64,000 nucleotides of DNA from Marchantia polymorpha subsp. ruderalis (Eukaryota; Streptophyta; Marchantiopsida; Marchantiales; Marchantiaceae): the NCBI GenBank assembly GCA_037833965.1, contig AP031353.1, positions 16,060,501 to 16,124,500 of the forward strand, written 5' to 3'. Shown piece by piece: positions 37,936 to 49,094 of the stretch. How positions within the stretch are numbered: the first letter of the stretch is position 1; each line of letters opens with the position of its first letter. The translations under genes were made by a program, and so were the position numbers. The notes below the pieces were generated by a model that was given only the letters and a program-made list of their open reading frames with translations, searched no databases and was not told the DNA's origin.

Positions 37936-38278
37936 AACCTCTTAGTGTAAACTGTAGTGTTGGATTCAAAAAAGAAAAAAGATTGATTGAAACAAAATTC
38001 ATAAATTATAACAATCTCGTTAAACTTGTGATGAAAGTGTGACAAACTTGATAGTTTGATTCATCAAAGAAATGTAGAGCACGGTGAAACCCCTATATAA
38101 ATGACAACTTCGTTTGGTGTACAAATTTTTTTATAGAAAGCAAACCCCTGTATATATACAATAGAGAACTCTATAAGAATTAGGTAGTAAGAGTACAATA
38201 TGAGACATAGTATACACCTAGTTCTACATTAATTACATTTCTCTCTCATTGAGTATATCGTCTTTGGATTTCTAATCA

Positions 38279-40266
38279 TGGAGTTTGGAAAACACAAGAA
38301 TAAAAAGCGCAAGCTTGTAGATTTAAAGACCCAGCTATCCATCATCAAGCATCTTGATGAAAGTTACAGCATCAGGCCAAGTGCAAGAAAGTTTAAATTG
38401 TAGAAGTTAATAGTTCAAGTCGCTAAGCAAAATAGAGAGCTGTTGTTGAAAGAGGGAGAAAGCAACAGTTTGCTATCCAAAGCAAGAATTGTGAAGCAGA
38501 GTGACATCAATATCATTTTGCGTTGATGGTTTGGGGCAGACTAGGGCCACACCCGCTACATACAAACAACTGATTGCGCGTCAAAGCACGCCTCCCCTCA
38601 AACCCAACTACTAAGCCGAGCTCGTCTGCGAGGCAGAGGAGAGCGTAGTCGAGAGGCTTCGAGGGGCGCGGGGCCGCTGCGGCCATCGCTGTCTCCCGCG
38701 TTGCTGCCGCTTGTACCGCTGCCGCCGGTGCTGCCGTTCTATTGATCTATTAGCGGGCGGGTGTGGCCGCCCGATATCGATATGGATATATGGATATAGG
38801 AACGGTATGGATAATGAATTCTTATCGAACCATGGAGTTGGCAACAACAAATCCGCGGCTTTTTAAAGATGCGTTGCTTGCACAATCGTCAACTGACAAG
38901 TTTCACGGTATGATAGAATGGGGTTCGTTTGGCTCTCGAAACTTGCCCTCATCTCTCTCCTTCACGTTTGGAAAAAACAGTTCTCGTTTGTGTCGCCGAT
39001 GTGAAAAGGAGCTCATCTGCGAAGGCAAAAACGAGTGTGTGTGTAGCAAACGAGTCTGCCCCTTGCATCAATATCATTTGATGGAGATTGTAGCAACAAC
39101 ATGAGCACTTATTCAATCAGTGGTCCTATACTTCAAGAGAAAGCCAAACATATTGCCTATCAACTGGAAATGGAGGCTAACAATTTTTCTACATCAGAAA
39201 GTTGGCTACAAAAGTGAAAGCAGCGGAAAACCGTGCGGTAGTACAAATTTTGTGGAGAGTCAGTAACATGGATCTTGACAATGTTGAACAATGGAAGTCG
39301 ACTTTAGTAACAATTTTGGCAGGATTCGGTTTGAAAGAACTGTTCAACATGGATGAGATCGAATTCTTTCGTGTTTTGTGAGATTCAACATTGAGCCATG
39401 CTTCTCAATTGTGTATGGGAGGGAAACAAGTAAAGGATAGAGTACTAGAGGGTTTTGACTTGTGCAAGGGATGAAAACTTAGTCCTTGTGTCATTGAAAA
39501 GTCAAAAATTACTTTTCTTTTATGTGGTGTGGACTTGAAAAAAGCTTAAGTTGAATTTTGCAAATAGTGCAAAAGTCTAGATGACAAATCCAATCTTTAA
39601 TGCTTGTCTGAAGGACCTCGACGAGGATTTCAAAAAGAAAGTCCACAAAAATCTTCTCTTTTTGGATTATGTGTCGGTCCATCTTTTGGATGAAGAGATC
39701 AATCTAACAAATGTTGAACTTTGATATTTTCCCCCTATCTTAACGTTTGTTCTACAGACATTGGATGCTGGAATAATCTGAAGTCTGAAACCATTGTCGC
39801 AAAATTTGAATTTTCCTCACTTTTAGATTCAACGGAAGATTTGATTCATACTTTGGATCTAGCAAAAAAATTGACACTTTTAGACTCATCAGGTTCTTGG
39901 ACAAATTGTGGAAAATGATGAAGGCGGACACAATCCAAAAATGTTTTTAAAAATGCGGTTTTGACATCCTAATTGCTCAAGATGTAGTAATGGTTAAAAT
40001 ATTTATGCAAGAAAATGATCTTGAATTTTTTGCAGAGAAAATGAGGGTTCAAAGATCCAACCTTGTCATCTGAGAGCAACTACAGCAGAAGTTCGAGATT
40101 GTTCCGGAGAGAGAACTTGTTATATAGTACTAAGAGATTGTGGACGAAGTCATCATTAATGATCAAGAGATTGAGTTTTGTGGCAAAAGATATGATTATG
40201 CATCTCATTGCTTTTGCAAAAGCCAAAGCTTTATCTAGCAAGAAACTTGACATGTTGAAAAATTAG
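38279..40266 (+). pseudogene. pogo/Tigger-type transposase relic 2, interrupted by a GC-rich block
   Basis: The frame opens at 38279 with a basic start and helix-turn-helix (VDLKTQLSIIKHLDE, then RPSARKFKL). It is stopped, then lost in a GC-rich block (38.53-39.09 kb), and resumes with SISGPILQEKAKHIAYQL and NNFSTSESWLQK, the family's CENP-B-like domain. Catalytic-domain remnants follow: NMDEIEFFRVL near 39.35 kb, GKQVKDRVLEGFDLC near 39.42 kb, and FPPILTFVLQTLDAGII near 39.73 kb (family FLPPNTTSRLQPLDQGII). There are many stops and frameshifts. Upstream, near 38,086, GGTGAAACCCCTATATAA resembles a Tigger-like terminal repeat. It differs in sequence from relic 1, so it is a separate insertion. 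Confidence 0.78.
38530..39095. other. GC-rich block inserted in pogo relic 2
   Basis: Between two pogo fragments lies sequence unlike its surroundings. Bases 38,590-38,770 are strongly GC-rich with a GCC/GCT-type triplet run, followed by an imperfect CGATATGGATAT repeat. An open frame (about 38,835-39,104, plus) then contains a Cys-rich stretch CRRCEKELICEG. I do not recognise its source. It could be a captured gene fragment or filler DNA. Confidence 0.5.
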
Positions 40267-41164
40267 ATTCTTTATAATTCATCTTTGGCACAAACATCTA
40301 TCAAACTTTATTTTGAATGAATCTTGTAATAAAGTCACATTTCGGCTCATAGCTAGATTTTCTACCCTTCAGGATTGGGTTTTGGTAAAGTATATGTACG
40401 CTACATATTCCATACTAGGTACACCCACTCTCATACATATATAGTAAGAGCGGATTATTTGCTGAATAATTTTTTAAAATTCAAATTCAAATTGATATTT
40501 TCTAAAACGATTCTTATGGCTTGCATTCTATCATGTCATGAAATTCTTTTCCTCCATGCATTAGGTTTGTGGTTCTTCTAAAGAGTTAAATTTTTTTTCT
40601 TGTTTTCGCTTCTTGTACTCTTGACTTTAATTTTAGTTTTAAGTTGTTAAAATATGGAAATATATGTATCTTAAATAAAAAAATTCAAAGTACAAATTAT
40701 GCATTTTACAATAAAAACCTTGGATCTAATATGATATTCTTTATTGAAATAACTTTAAATGAAAAATGAAAAAAATGAAAAAAATAATTTTAATCTAAAA
40801 TGAATTTTTAATTTATTTTTATGAAATAAAAAAATTGATTTTTTCAAAAAATATAAAATTTTAAAAAAATAAGTACGCATAATCTTATTTTAGTTTTAGA
40901 GTACTCAAAAAAGTAAAAAGTTATATTTTAGATAAAATAAATTCAAAATTATATGCAATATCTTATATGCAAAAATATTTTTTTGCTTAATATAATATTT
41001 TTTGAAATAAAAATATTTCAAATTTCAAAAACAGTATTTTTTGAAAAAGAGATTCAGTGAAATTATTTGTAAATGACATTCTAATCAATTTAACTAATTA
41101 TGATTAACCTAAAGATATGATTTGGGACATAAGAATACACATTAGATCAAAACTAAAACTAAAT
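40267..41164. other. AT-rich spacer, no gene seen
   Basis: The interval consists of homopolymer-rich A and T runs, especially 40,580-41,060, with no coding signal. It probably joins the end of pogo relic 2 to the left LTR of the copia element. Confidence 0.5.
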
Positions 41165-41400
41165 GAGAATGTACATAACCATAACCAAGCTCTTCACTAT
41201 TTCTCCACTGCAATGTACATGTGAGACTAAATTCAAAACGTGTTTGTACTGGGGATAAGTATCATAGACTCTAACTAGAAGCCAAGCCTAACTAGGATTG
41301 GACTAATTATGATTAACAAGACGTGGGTTAATCTTACAAACTTCTCCTTAACTCAAGTCTTGGAGTAGACCGTTTTTATGATTCACATATAGTTTTAGCC
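41165..41400 (-). repeat. Left LTR-like repeat of the copia element (partial)
   Basis: This stretch is clearly similar (roughly three-quarters of bases by eye) to 47,006-47,220 in the same orientation. Shared words include GAGAATGTACAT, TGTTTGTACT, GACTCTAA and CTAACTAGG. The pair brackets the copia coding remnants, as LTRs should. Exact LTR ends, TG/CA termini and target duplication were not found. Confidence 0.6.
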
Positions 41401-41559
41401 GAAAGTTCTAAAAAGTAAAATTAAATCATAGCTTTTCAGCTATGAACTAGGGTTAATTAAAACTAACCCATATCTCACACGTGTTAGAGAGAAACTACAG
41501 ACATAGAAACTATCATGTAATCTAACTCAGTGCTGCAAAATTGCACGGTGTCTTGAAAA

Positions 41560-44500
41560 CTTATCAAAAGGAATCACCTTGGCAGAGACAATAGTTGGAT
41601 TAAACTCTCCATCAATCTTGATAAGCTTAAGCGTGTTCTCAGACACAACCTGTTTGATAAAGTGGTAGTTGATGTCAATGTGCTTCACCCTACTATACAT
41701 CACTTAATTTTTAGCAATGTGAAACGTACATTGACTATCACAATGAAGATTGACATTCTGCTAAGGCAATCCCATCACAGTAATAAGATTATTCAACCAA
41801 TTGCTTTTTTTGTTGCCTGTTCTGCTGCAATGTATTCAGCTTGCGTGGATGACAACGAGATGCATTATTGAATAGTAAATCTCCAACTAATGCATACACC
41901 TGTAAGAGTGAAAAAAATTACTTTTGTTCAAGTTTCTCCCATGATCAGCATCCACATATCCCAAAAATGACTTGGTGTTCATTGCTTTGGCATCCAACAA
42001 TAAGCCATGTTGTGTAGAACCCTTAAGATAATTAAATATCCACTTCATTGTATCCCAATGCACCTTGCTTGGATTTGACATGTACTTGCTGAACTTACAT
42101 ACAACAAAAGCTATATCCGGTCGTGTGCACACCACCAAGTACATGAGACTACTCACTACACTATCATGAAGAATAGAAAATAGTAAGACTTTCTCAATCG
42201 CATCCATATGACATTGCGCTATTGAGAGTAAAAAATGAACAGCCAATGGAGTATTTACAGGTTTAGCTTCTGTCATGTTAAACTTGGCAAGCACAATCTT
42301 TGCATACTTTTGTTGAGATCATCAAAACTTTTCTGCTTTTAGATACTCAAAATATTTCCAAAGCAAGAATCTTTTTGACTAAACCTAGATTCTTCATGCT
42401 GAAGTTTGAGCTCAACTGAAACTTCAACTTATCACCATAAGATCTTTTGGAAGGTGCAATAATCATGTCATCAACATACACGAAAAGAATGATAAGCTCA
42501 AACGCCACATCAAAAACCTTCTTCAAGTAAACTCAAGGATCATATGCACTCCGTAAGAATCCTTGTGATTGTATGAAGTTGTTCAAGCGTTTATTTCATT
42601 GTCAAGGATTTTGCTTTAAACCGTATAATGATTTAAGCAATCCACATGTCATGCCTTCCTTTACTTTCATGAGAGTACCGTGGAGTTGTTGCATGAATAT
42701 CATTTCATCAAGTAGTCCATAGAAAAAAGTTGCGACAACATCTCATCAAAACTAGATCATGTAGAAATCTAAGTGCACATAGCAAACGAATTGTAGAGTA
42801 CTTTGCTACTAGTGGAAAAAATTCATTGTAATCCACATCCTTGCGCTGTGTGAATTTCTTGGCTATCAATCTAGACTTGAAGAATTTTCATATGTATCCA
42901 TGGGTCTATGCTTTTTTCTTTAAATCCACTTATAATCCATCACTCATTTACCTTAGGGCAATTGAACAAGTTTCCAAGTGTTATTGGCAAGAAGTGATTT
43001 CATATACTTCTACATTGTTCCATTACAATCTTGCTTCCTCCTAAAAGATAGAGCTTCACAGATGGAAGATGGATCTCCATCTTTCATGATCAATGTGTCA
43101 CTTGAATCCTTAGCAACAACTTCAATATCATTTATAACTAAAGAATCAAACTAAATTTCATAACTTGTCGGAGCTTGACGTTCAACTGCACTCCGCAATT
43201 TTCGCCTTGATGAAGATTCCGTTTAATCAATTGGGTTGGTGCTGGCTCACTAGCAATCAGGTCCTCTTGTTCCACAAAAAGTGGAGCCTCTTTTTGTGGT
43301 CCATCATCAGTGATGTCAATATCAATTTTTCCCTCAATAGTGTCAAGGGCAAGTGTATTGCTTTAGTCACTGACGAAAGTCTGCACTTTCTCCCCTTCAT
43401 TTAATGTTCTGGATTCATTGAATGAAACATCATCCGTACTCACAATGACTTTGCAAGCATTTACATCCCACAATCTACATACCTTCATTTTTCTTTGATA
43501 ACCAAGAAAAACACATTTCTCGGCTTTTGGATTATGCTTAGTATCAAGATCAAGTAAGAGCATAATCATCATAACAAAAAACTCTTAACATAGAGTAATC
43601 ACCTAACCGTTTGTACCACACTTCAAACGGTATGTTGAACTTGATATAGCTATCAGGAAATAGATTTACGAAGTAAGCTGCGGTATTCACAATTTCAGCC
43701 CAAAACGTATGAGCTGAACCAACAAGACTCAACATATTGCGAGAGAGCTCCAATAGTGCACGGTTGAGTGTGTCAGACACATCATTTTGCTCCGAAGTAT
43801 ACGGTGTGGTGAAAAGGCAAGTGATCTTTTCTCTTTTGCAATACAACTGAAAATTTGTTGAGTTATTCTACTGCCGTTATCTCTGAGCAAGTATGTCATT
43901 TTATTTTTAGTCTTGGTTTCAACTAGATTCTTCTAGTTTTTGAAAATTTCAAAGATCTGAGACTTTTGTTATATGAAGGAAATTCATACAAATCTCAAAT
44001 AGTCAACTGACAAAGGTTATGATATCTTTTCAAAGTCGGAGGGAGTAAAAGAAGGTTTCCACACATCAGATTGAATCTAATCAAGAGTATCATGTGAGCT
44101 TTGCACTCCAACGCCGAATGCAGATCTTGTGTGTTTGTCAAATACATAATGCTCACAAAATTTGAGCTTGCATTGCTTCATCCGCATACAAAACTCTATT
44201 TGTGTAAAATGGTCAAATACTTTTCATTCATATGATCTAGTTGATTGTGCCACATATGAGAATTCAAATTCAAAGATGTACTATAATGAATCTCTATAAA
44301 GAAACTTGTATACTGTAAGATGTACAGATTTTTCAACCTTGAGATCCTCATGACAACGTGAGATCCATCCATCACATTCAAAAATTCACTTTCGGTGCTC
44401 CAGTTGAACTCTTTCAAGTCTAATTTTCTAAGTGAGATTAAGTTCTTACACTTACTAGGTAGGTGGCTTACGTTGATCGATGTACGGATCACCCCATCAA

Positions 44501-45615
44501 ACATTTGAATCTTCACAGATCCAATGCCAAAAATTTTGCAAGGTTAATCATTTCACATAAATACTGTATTGGTTGACAAAGTGCAAGAATTAAAAAACTT
44601 TTAATATGAAAAATGTGGTAAGAACAATCTAAAATTTAAAATCTAAATCTAAAATCCATTCATCGTTTTCAAACTTGGACGGAGAAACAAAGTGCACAAC
44701 CTGAATATTGATTTACAGCTATGATTGCTGAGTATTCATCGCTTGGCTTACAATGACAATCTTTGCAAATGAGACTAGGTTTATCACATTTTCAACATTT
44801 GATGTTATTATCATCTCTACACTTAGACGTGTATCTAGACTTGATCTTGATTTTTCCATTTCGTTTCTCCCTAGTATGCGTCATATCAAAAGACATCATC
44901 AAGGTAGTACATGATGAGATGAATTTATCAGAAGAGGTATGCATACACCAACAACTTTTGTTGCATGTCATCAATCATTAAAGTAGTAACAACTTCATTA
45001 TAAGTGAAGGTTTCTTTGTCACGATAAAGCAACACTTGTGAGAAGAACTAATAAGAATTAGACAAGGAACTTAACAACTGAATCACTTTTCACTCATCAC
45101 TAAAATCTTCTTCAAGGTTTCCAAGATCCACAATCAAATTAGTAAAGTCATCTACATGGTCTTGGATTTTAGAACCTTCCGCCATCGTGAAGCTAGTAAG
45201 CTTCAAAGCTGTGTACAACCGGTTTGAAAGCTCCTTCAAAAGATACTTCTCACACAGTGCTGCAAACAAAGCTGTTACCGTTTACGCCACCTACATTTGC
45301 TTGAAGACATTCGGCTTGAGATACAATATCACAATGCTCACCGCATTGGATTATTGGATGTTTTTTTTTATTAGATGTTATCTAGTCATCATGATCTAAG
45401 TTATTACATCATGGCTTAAGCATTTTGTTCAAACTCATGGCACCAAGTACATTAGTGACTTGTCGCTCCCATAAGACATAGTCATTTCCACCATCAAATT
45501 TTTCCATCTTTAACAGTGGACCTCCAAGCTTATTCAACGCCATCGGTTGCTTTTTTTCTTGAAACTGCTGCTTGAGGTCACATAATAGTGTCTTTCTCTC
45601 TCCTTGATGCACTTG
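41560..45615 (-). pseudogene. Ty1/copia retrotransposon gag-pol, heavily decayed
   Basis: Read on the minus strand from high to low coordinates, the domains follow copia order. Gag (45409-45612) has KMEKFDGGNDYVLWERQVTN. GAG-pre-integrase (44196-44516) has MWHNQLDHMNEKYLTILHK. The integrase C-terminal part (43550-43846) has YTSEQND and HTFWAEIVNTAAYFVN, followed by KCVFLGYQ near 43.5 kb. Reverse transcriptase (about 42.3-43.0 kb) has SLYGLKQ near 42.62 kb and the YVDD box at 42467-42478. RNase H-side sequence (41887-42294) has YLVVCTRPDIAF and YVDADH. Integrase followed by RT and RNase H places it in copia, not gypsy. Many stops and frameshifts separate the pieces. No tRNA-Met primer-binding site was found beside the right LTR. 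Confidence 0.88.
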
Positions 45616-46713
45616 AGTTGCTTTCGAGATCGCTCAACTCGCTTATTCCTCAATGAGTTGGCAAGAAATATGTTACTTCCAACACTTAGCCACAAAAATG
45701 AGCAAAGAATATAGTCTCATGAAATAAAAAATATAAGTGCATCACTACTTGCACTTATATTGAAGGTGTTGCACTACAATTTGAAAAATCTTGTCCAAAA
45801 ATTTATATAGTGATCAAAAAGTTTTGATCCGAAGCGGAGGGTGGTCGAAAAACTAAAAATTGATCCAAGTATACTTTTTGGCGTAAAAATTTAATGGCTG
45901 AACTGTCTCTAGCAAAATAGATTTAAACAGTTTTCCAACTACGCTATGTATCTCCTAGCAAAGTTTGAAAATGTTTCATCTTCCAATTCTACGTTTTCGT
46001 GGGAAAAACAACTTGTTGGAAAAGGAATCTTTTTAAAGAATCTTTTCATAGATATTCACAATATCAAGATGATGACATGTGTATTTCCAAAAGTATGAGC
46101 CATGGCAGTACAAGCATACTCCCTTAGTAAAGACAAAAAGTTTCAAAAAATTAAATTTTAACTTTTTGCTAAAGTTTTGCTTTTACATTTAACTAACTTG
46201 AACTAACAAAATTAAATTTCAATTTACTTTACATGCAACTTAAAGCTAGACATGCAAACTTCATAGCTTGGCCCAAATCCTAATTTATGCAATTCGTCTC
46301 TCCGAATTTGCATCCTTGTTCATCGTGCGAGCATTATAGTCGAATTCGACCCAAATTTTAGATGATCATATTTTTCCGATCTCTCTATTTTCGACAAAAT
46401 TTGACAAAATTTAGGTAAAAACTATCGTCTCATAGAGTAGGTCAAGCCTATGTATGCAAAATCAGACAATACATTGATAAAAATTTCAAATCTTGAGAAA
46501 TCAAAGTGTTTTTATTTTTCATAGTAGAGTGGAATAGATTAATCTCTCTTGATATTTCAAAATCTCTGTGATCACTTAATGAAATGATACCGTTCTTTCT
46601 TTTTGATGATGCAAACTTCAAGTTGGTCCGCCACAACTCTTTCTCACGTTGAAAAGATGATACGGCCAATTTGCAATTGTATGATGAGATATCACAACAA
46701 TAAAAACCGTCAT
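45616..46713. other. Copia 5' untranslated/leader region or flanking debris
   Basis: No domain is recognised. This is AT-rich sequence between the gag remnant and the right-hand LTR-like repeats, presumably element leader plus inserted or decayed sequence. Confidence 0.35.
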
Positions 46714-46829
46714 ACCAATTATTGGATCTTAGCTCTGTTTTTCAAACAAACTCATATATACAATACTCCACACCAATTATTGGATCTTAGCTTTGTTTTT
46801 CAAACTAACTCATATGTACAATACTCCAC
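46714..46829. repeat. 58-bp direct duplication
   Basis: ACCAATTATTGGATCTTAGC begins at 46714 and again at 46772, and the copies continue similar through ACAATACTCCAC. A few substitutions separate them. Confidence 0.85.
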
Positions 46830-46880
46830 GAGAATCACACAAAAATATATGTGGTTCATTTTCACATGAAGTTACGTCAA

Positions 46881-47220
46881 CGGTCAAGATAAAAAACTTC
46901 ACTAATGCGAGTTTGTACATTACACCTCCATAGCCAAGCTCTCCACTGCGGTGTATATGTGAAGTGAAACAGAAACGGTTAAGATAAAAAAAACTTCACT
47001 AAAGCGAGAATGTACATTAGGCCTCCTTATCCAAGCTCTCTGCTTCAGTGTATACGTGAGATTGAAACAGAAACATGTTTGTACTCGGATTAAGTATCCA
47101 AGACTCTAATTAGAGGCCAAACCTAACTAGGGTAGACAAACTATGATCAACGAGACGTAGTCAAACCTTACCATTCAATAATTATGTGAACTTCTAATCT
47201 TGAGCAGTTCAAGACCAAAA
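46881..47220 (-). repeat. Right LTR-like repeat of the copia element with an internal ~95-bp duplication
   Basis: The bases from 47,006 onward match the left LTR-like repeat at 41,165-41,400. Within this copy a segment starting CGGT(C/T)AAGATAAAAAA is duplicated (46,881 and 46,976), including the words ACTTCACTAA and CCAAGCTCTC. The left copy appears to carry the word CCAAGCTCTTCACT only once. The two LTRs are diverged, so the insertion is old. Confidence 0.6.
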
Positions 47221-47890
47221 ACTACTATGGTTTGCTTATAATGAAAATTATTTTTTCTGAAATCGTTTTATTTCAACAATCTTGCTTGAGAATTTTATCT
47301 TTCCCATGAACTTTTCATACGAAGCTTTTGTTGTATATTATCATTGACAAATTTTCTCATAATGATTTTTTTACAAGTAGATAATATGTTTATGAGCAAT
47401 AAACATTATCATTTCAATCCGAGATTGAAATAATATGTTGACTGTTAACTTGTGTTTGAGCCAGAAACTTTTGATACATTCACTATCAACCCTCTGTCAT
47501 GACTTATAACATGATAATAAAAATATATATACTATTCCCAACAGGTGGGAAAGCCAAATAAGCAAGTAAAGAAAGTTGGAACATGTTATTTTCTAAGAAG
47601 CCAATAGAATTTCGTGAAGCTCACTTTCTAATAAGATACAAAGTGAAGCAAAAAAAGCATGAAATGGACGTGGATTAAATTTCAAATCGGATAAGCATGC
47701 GGAAGAAATTGGATTCATCTCTCCTCTGCATATTAGGAGACAAAAAGAAACTGTGAGGTTGATAGGATTGAAACAATAATAAAACTTTTAATCGATTTCA
47801 AAGATGAGATAGAGCATATGTACCCAATTTTGCGTTGAGAAGGAACTCCTCTATCGAATGTTGCTCTCTTAGATATGCCCGAAATACCAC
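47221..47890. other. Spacer without recognised features
   Basis: This is moderately AT-rich unique-looking sequence. No open frame with a known domain and no RNA gene is seen. Confidence 0.4.
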
Positions 47891-48264
47891 TTGAGCTTGA
47901 TCTCCATTGCATTGAAAGACATTAGTAAGATTTTAACAGATCTGGGTTTTTCTGAATCCTTATCCGGAATCTTCAGCTTTTCTCGTGTTGTTCCATAATG
48001 CTTCCACAATCGAATGTAGAATTTCGTCGATAATTCCGTCACAACCTTCACCAATGTAAGGTAAGGCAATCTGAATGAATGAGGTTGTGAATGAATCTGA
48101 ATGAATAAGGTTGTGTCGGAATTACCGACGAACTTCTACGTTCGATTGTGGAAGCATTATGGAACGACACGAGAAAAGCTGAATATTCCGGATAAGGATT
48201 TAGAAAAATCCAGATCTGTTGAAATCTTGCTAATGTCTTTCAATGCAATGGAGACCAAGCTCAA
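47891..48264. repeat. Long inverted repeat: 158-bp arms, 58-bp spacer
   Basis: Bases 47891-48048 pair with the reverse complement of 48107-48264 over their full length without gaps. I count 11 mismatches, about 93% identity, and most are transitions. Both arms are open in the outward-equivalent frame, giving related peptides that share RLWKHYGTTREKL and ILLMSFNAME. Most differences change the amino acid, so this looks like structure rather than a selected protein. The spacer contains short GAATGAAT direct repeats. A transcript crossing it would fold into a long, nearly perfect hairpin. Confidence 0.92.
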
Positions 48265-48473
48265 ATGGCGCAAACTGGCGATGAAGACACACAATCTCGA
48301 GGTATAATGGCATGATGCTTTTGCTAGGCTTTTACTTCTCTACCTTCTTCACACCTTCTGCCACTGCTGCTACTGCTACGAGCTCTTTTCTCGTTCCAGT
48401 AGCTAAAGAAGCTTGCGGGATGACCGAACACACAAATTTTTGCAAAGCGAGCAACATTTGTTGTTCCAGAAAT

Positions 48474-48589
48474 GCCGACCTCTAGAGAGCCGTTCGGTAT
48501 GAGTCCAAGACAGATGTATGGCAAGGTTACTGCCGACCTCTAGAGAGCCGTTCGGTATGAGTCCAAGACAGATGTATGGCAAGGTTACT
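48474..48589. repeat. 58-bp tandem duplication
   Basis: GCCGACCTCTAGAGAGCCG begins at 48474 and again at 48532, followed by an identical continuation up to GGTTACT. A third start, GCCGA, at 48590 then diverges. No difference between the two copies is seen. Confidence 0.93.
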
Positions 48590-48626
48590 GCCGATACATC
48601 ACTGTGCATCGCTTCCATGTATTGAT

Positions 48627-49094
48627 AGCGAAAATACGTCAGTCTACTCGATGAAAACTGAACATATGAAAACCTTTCGAAAAGAGCACGTGATATCATT
48701 CTATATTTCATTTTCAGACTCTCATTTGGTTATATGGATCTCTCTCTCAGCGTTTGATCCGACCATTTCACTTCCACTCTCCAGCGAAAATACGTCAGTC
48801 TACTCGATGAAAACTGAACATATGAAAACCTTTCGAAAAGAGCACGTGATATCATTCTATATTTCATTTTCAGACTCTCATTTGGTTATATGGATCTCTC
48901 TCTCAGCGTTTGATCCGACCATTTCACTTCCACTCTCCAGCGAAAATACGTCAGTCTACTCGATGAAAACTGAACATATGAAAACCTTTCGAAAAGAGCA
49001 CGTGATATCATTCTATATTTCATTTTCAGACTCTCATTTGGTTATATGGATCTCTCTCTCAGCGTTTGATCCGACCATTTCACTTCCACTCTCC
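48627..49094. repeat. Three identical 156-bp tandem copies with a preserved open frame
   Basis: AGCGAAAATACGTCAGTCTA begins at 48627, 48783 and 48939, and the next AGCG at 49095 diverges, so there are exactly three 156-bp units. I see no difference between them. Because 156 is 3 x 52, the plus frame 48576-49190 (204 codons) repeats a 52-residue block containing YSMKTEHMKTFRKEHVISFY three times. It resembles no protein family I know and has no clear expression signal. Confidence 0.93.

Noticed and set aside
41662..43404. Plus-strand open frames within the copia region
   Set aside because: They are opposite recognised gag-pol motifs on the minus strand and have no domains.
47869..48307. The two related open frames of the inverted repeat considered as duplicated genes
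   Set aside because: Head-to-head arrangement is fully explained by the inverted repeat, and most differences alter the amino acid, so no selection for protein is apparent.
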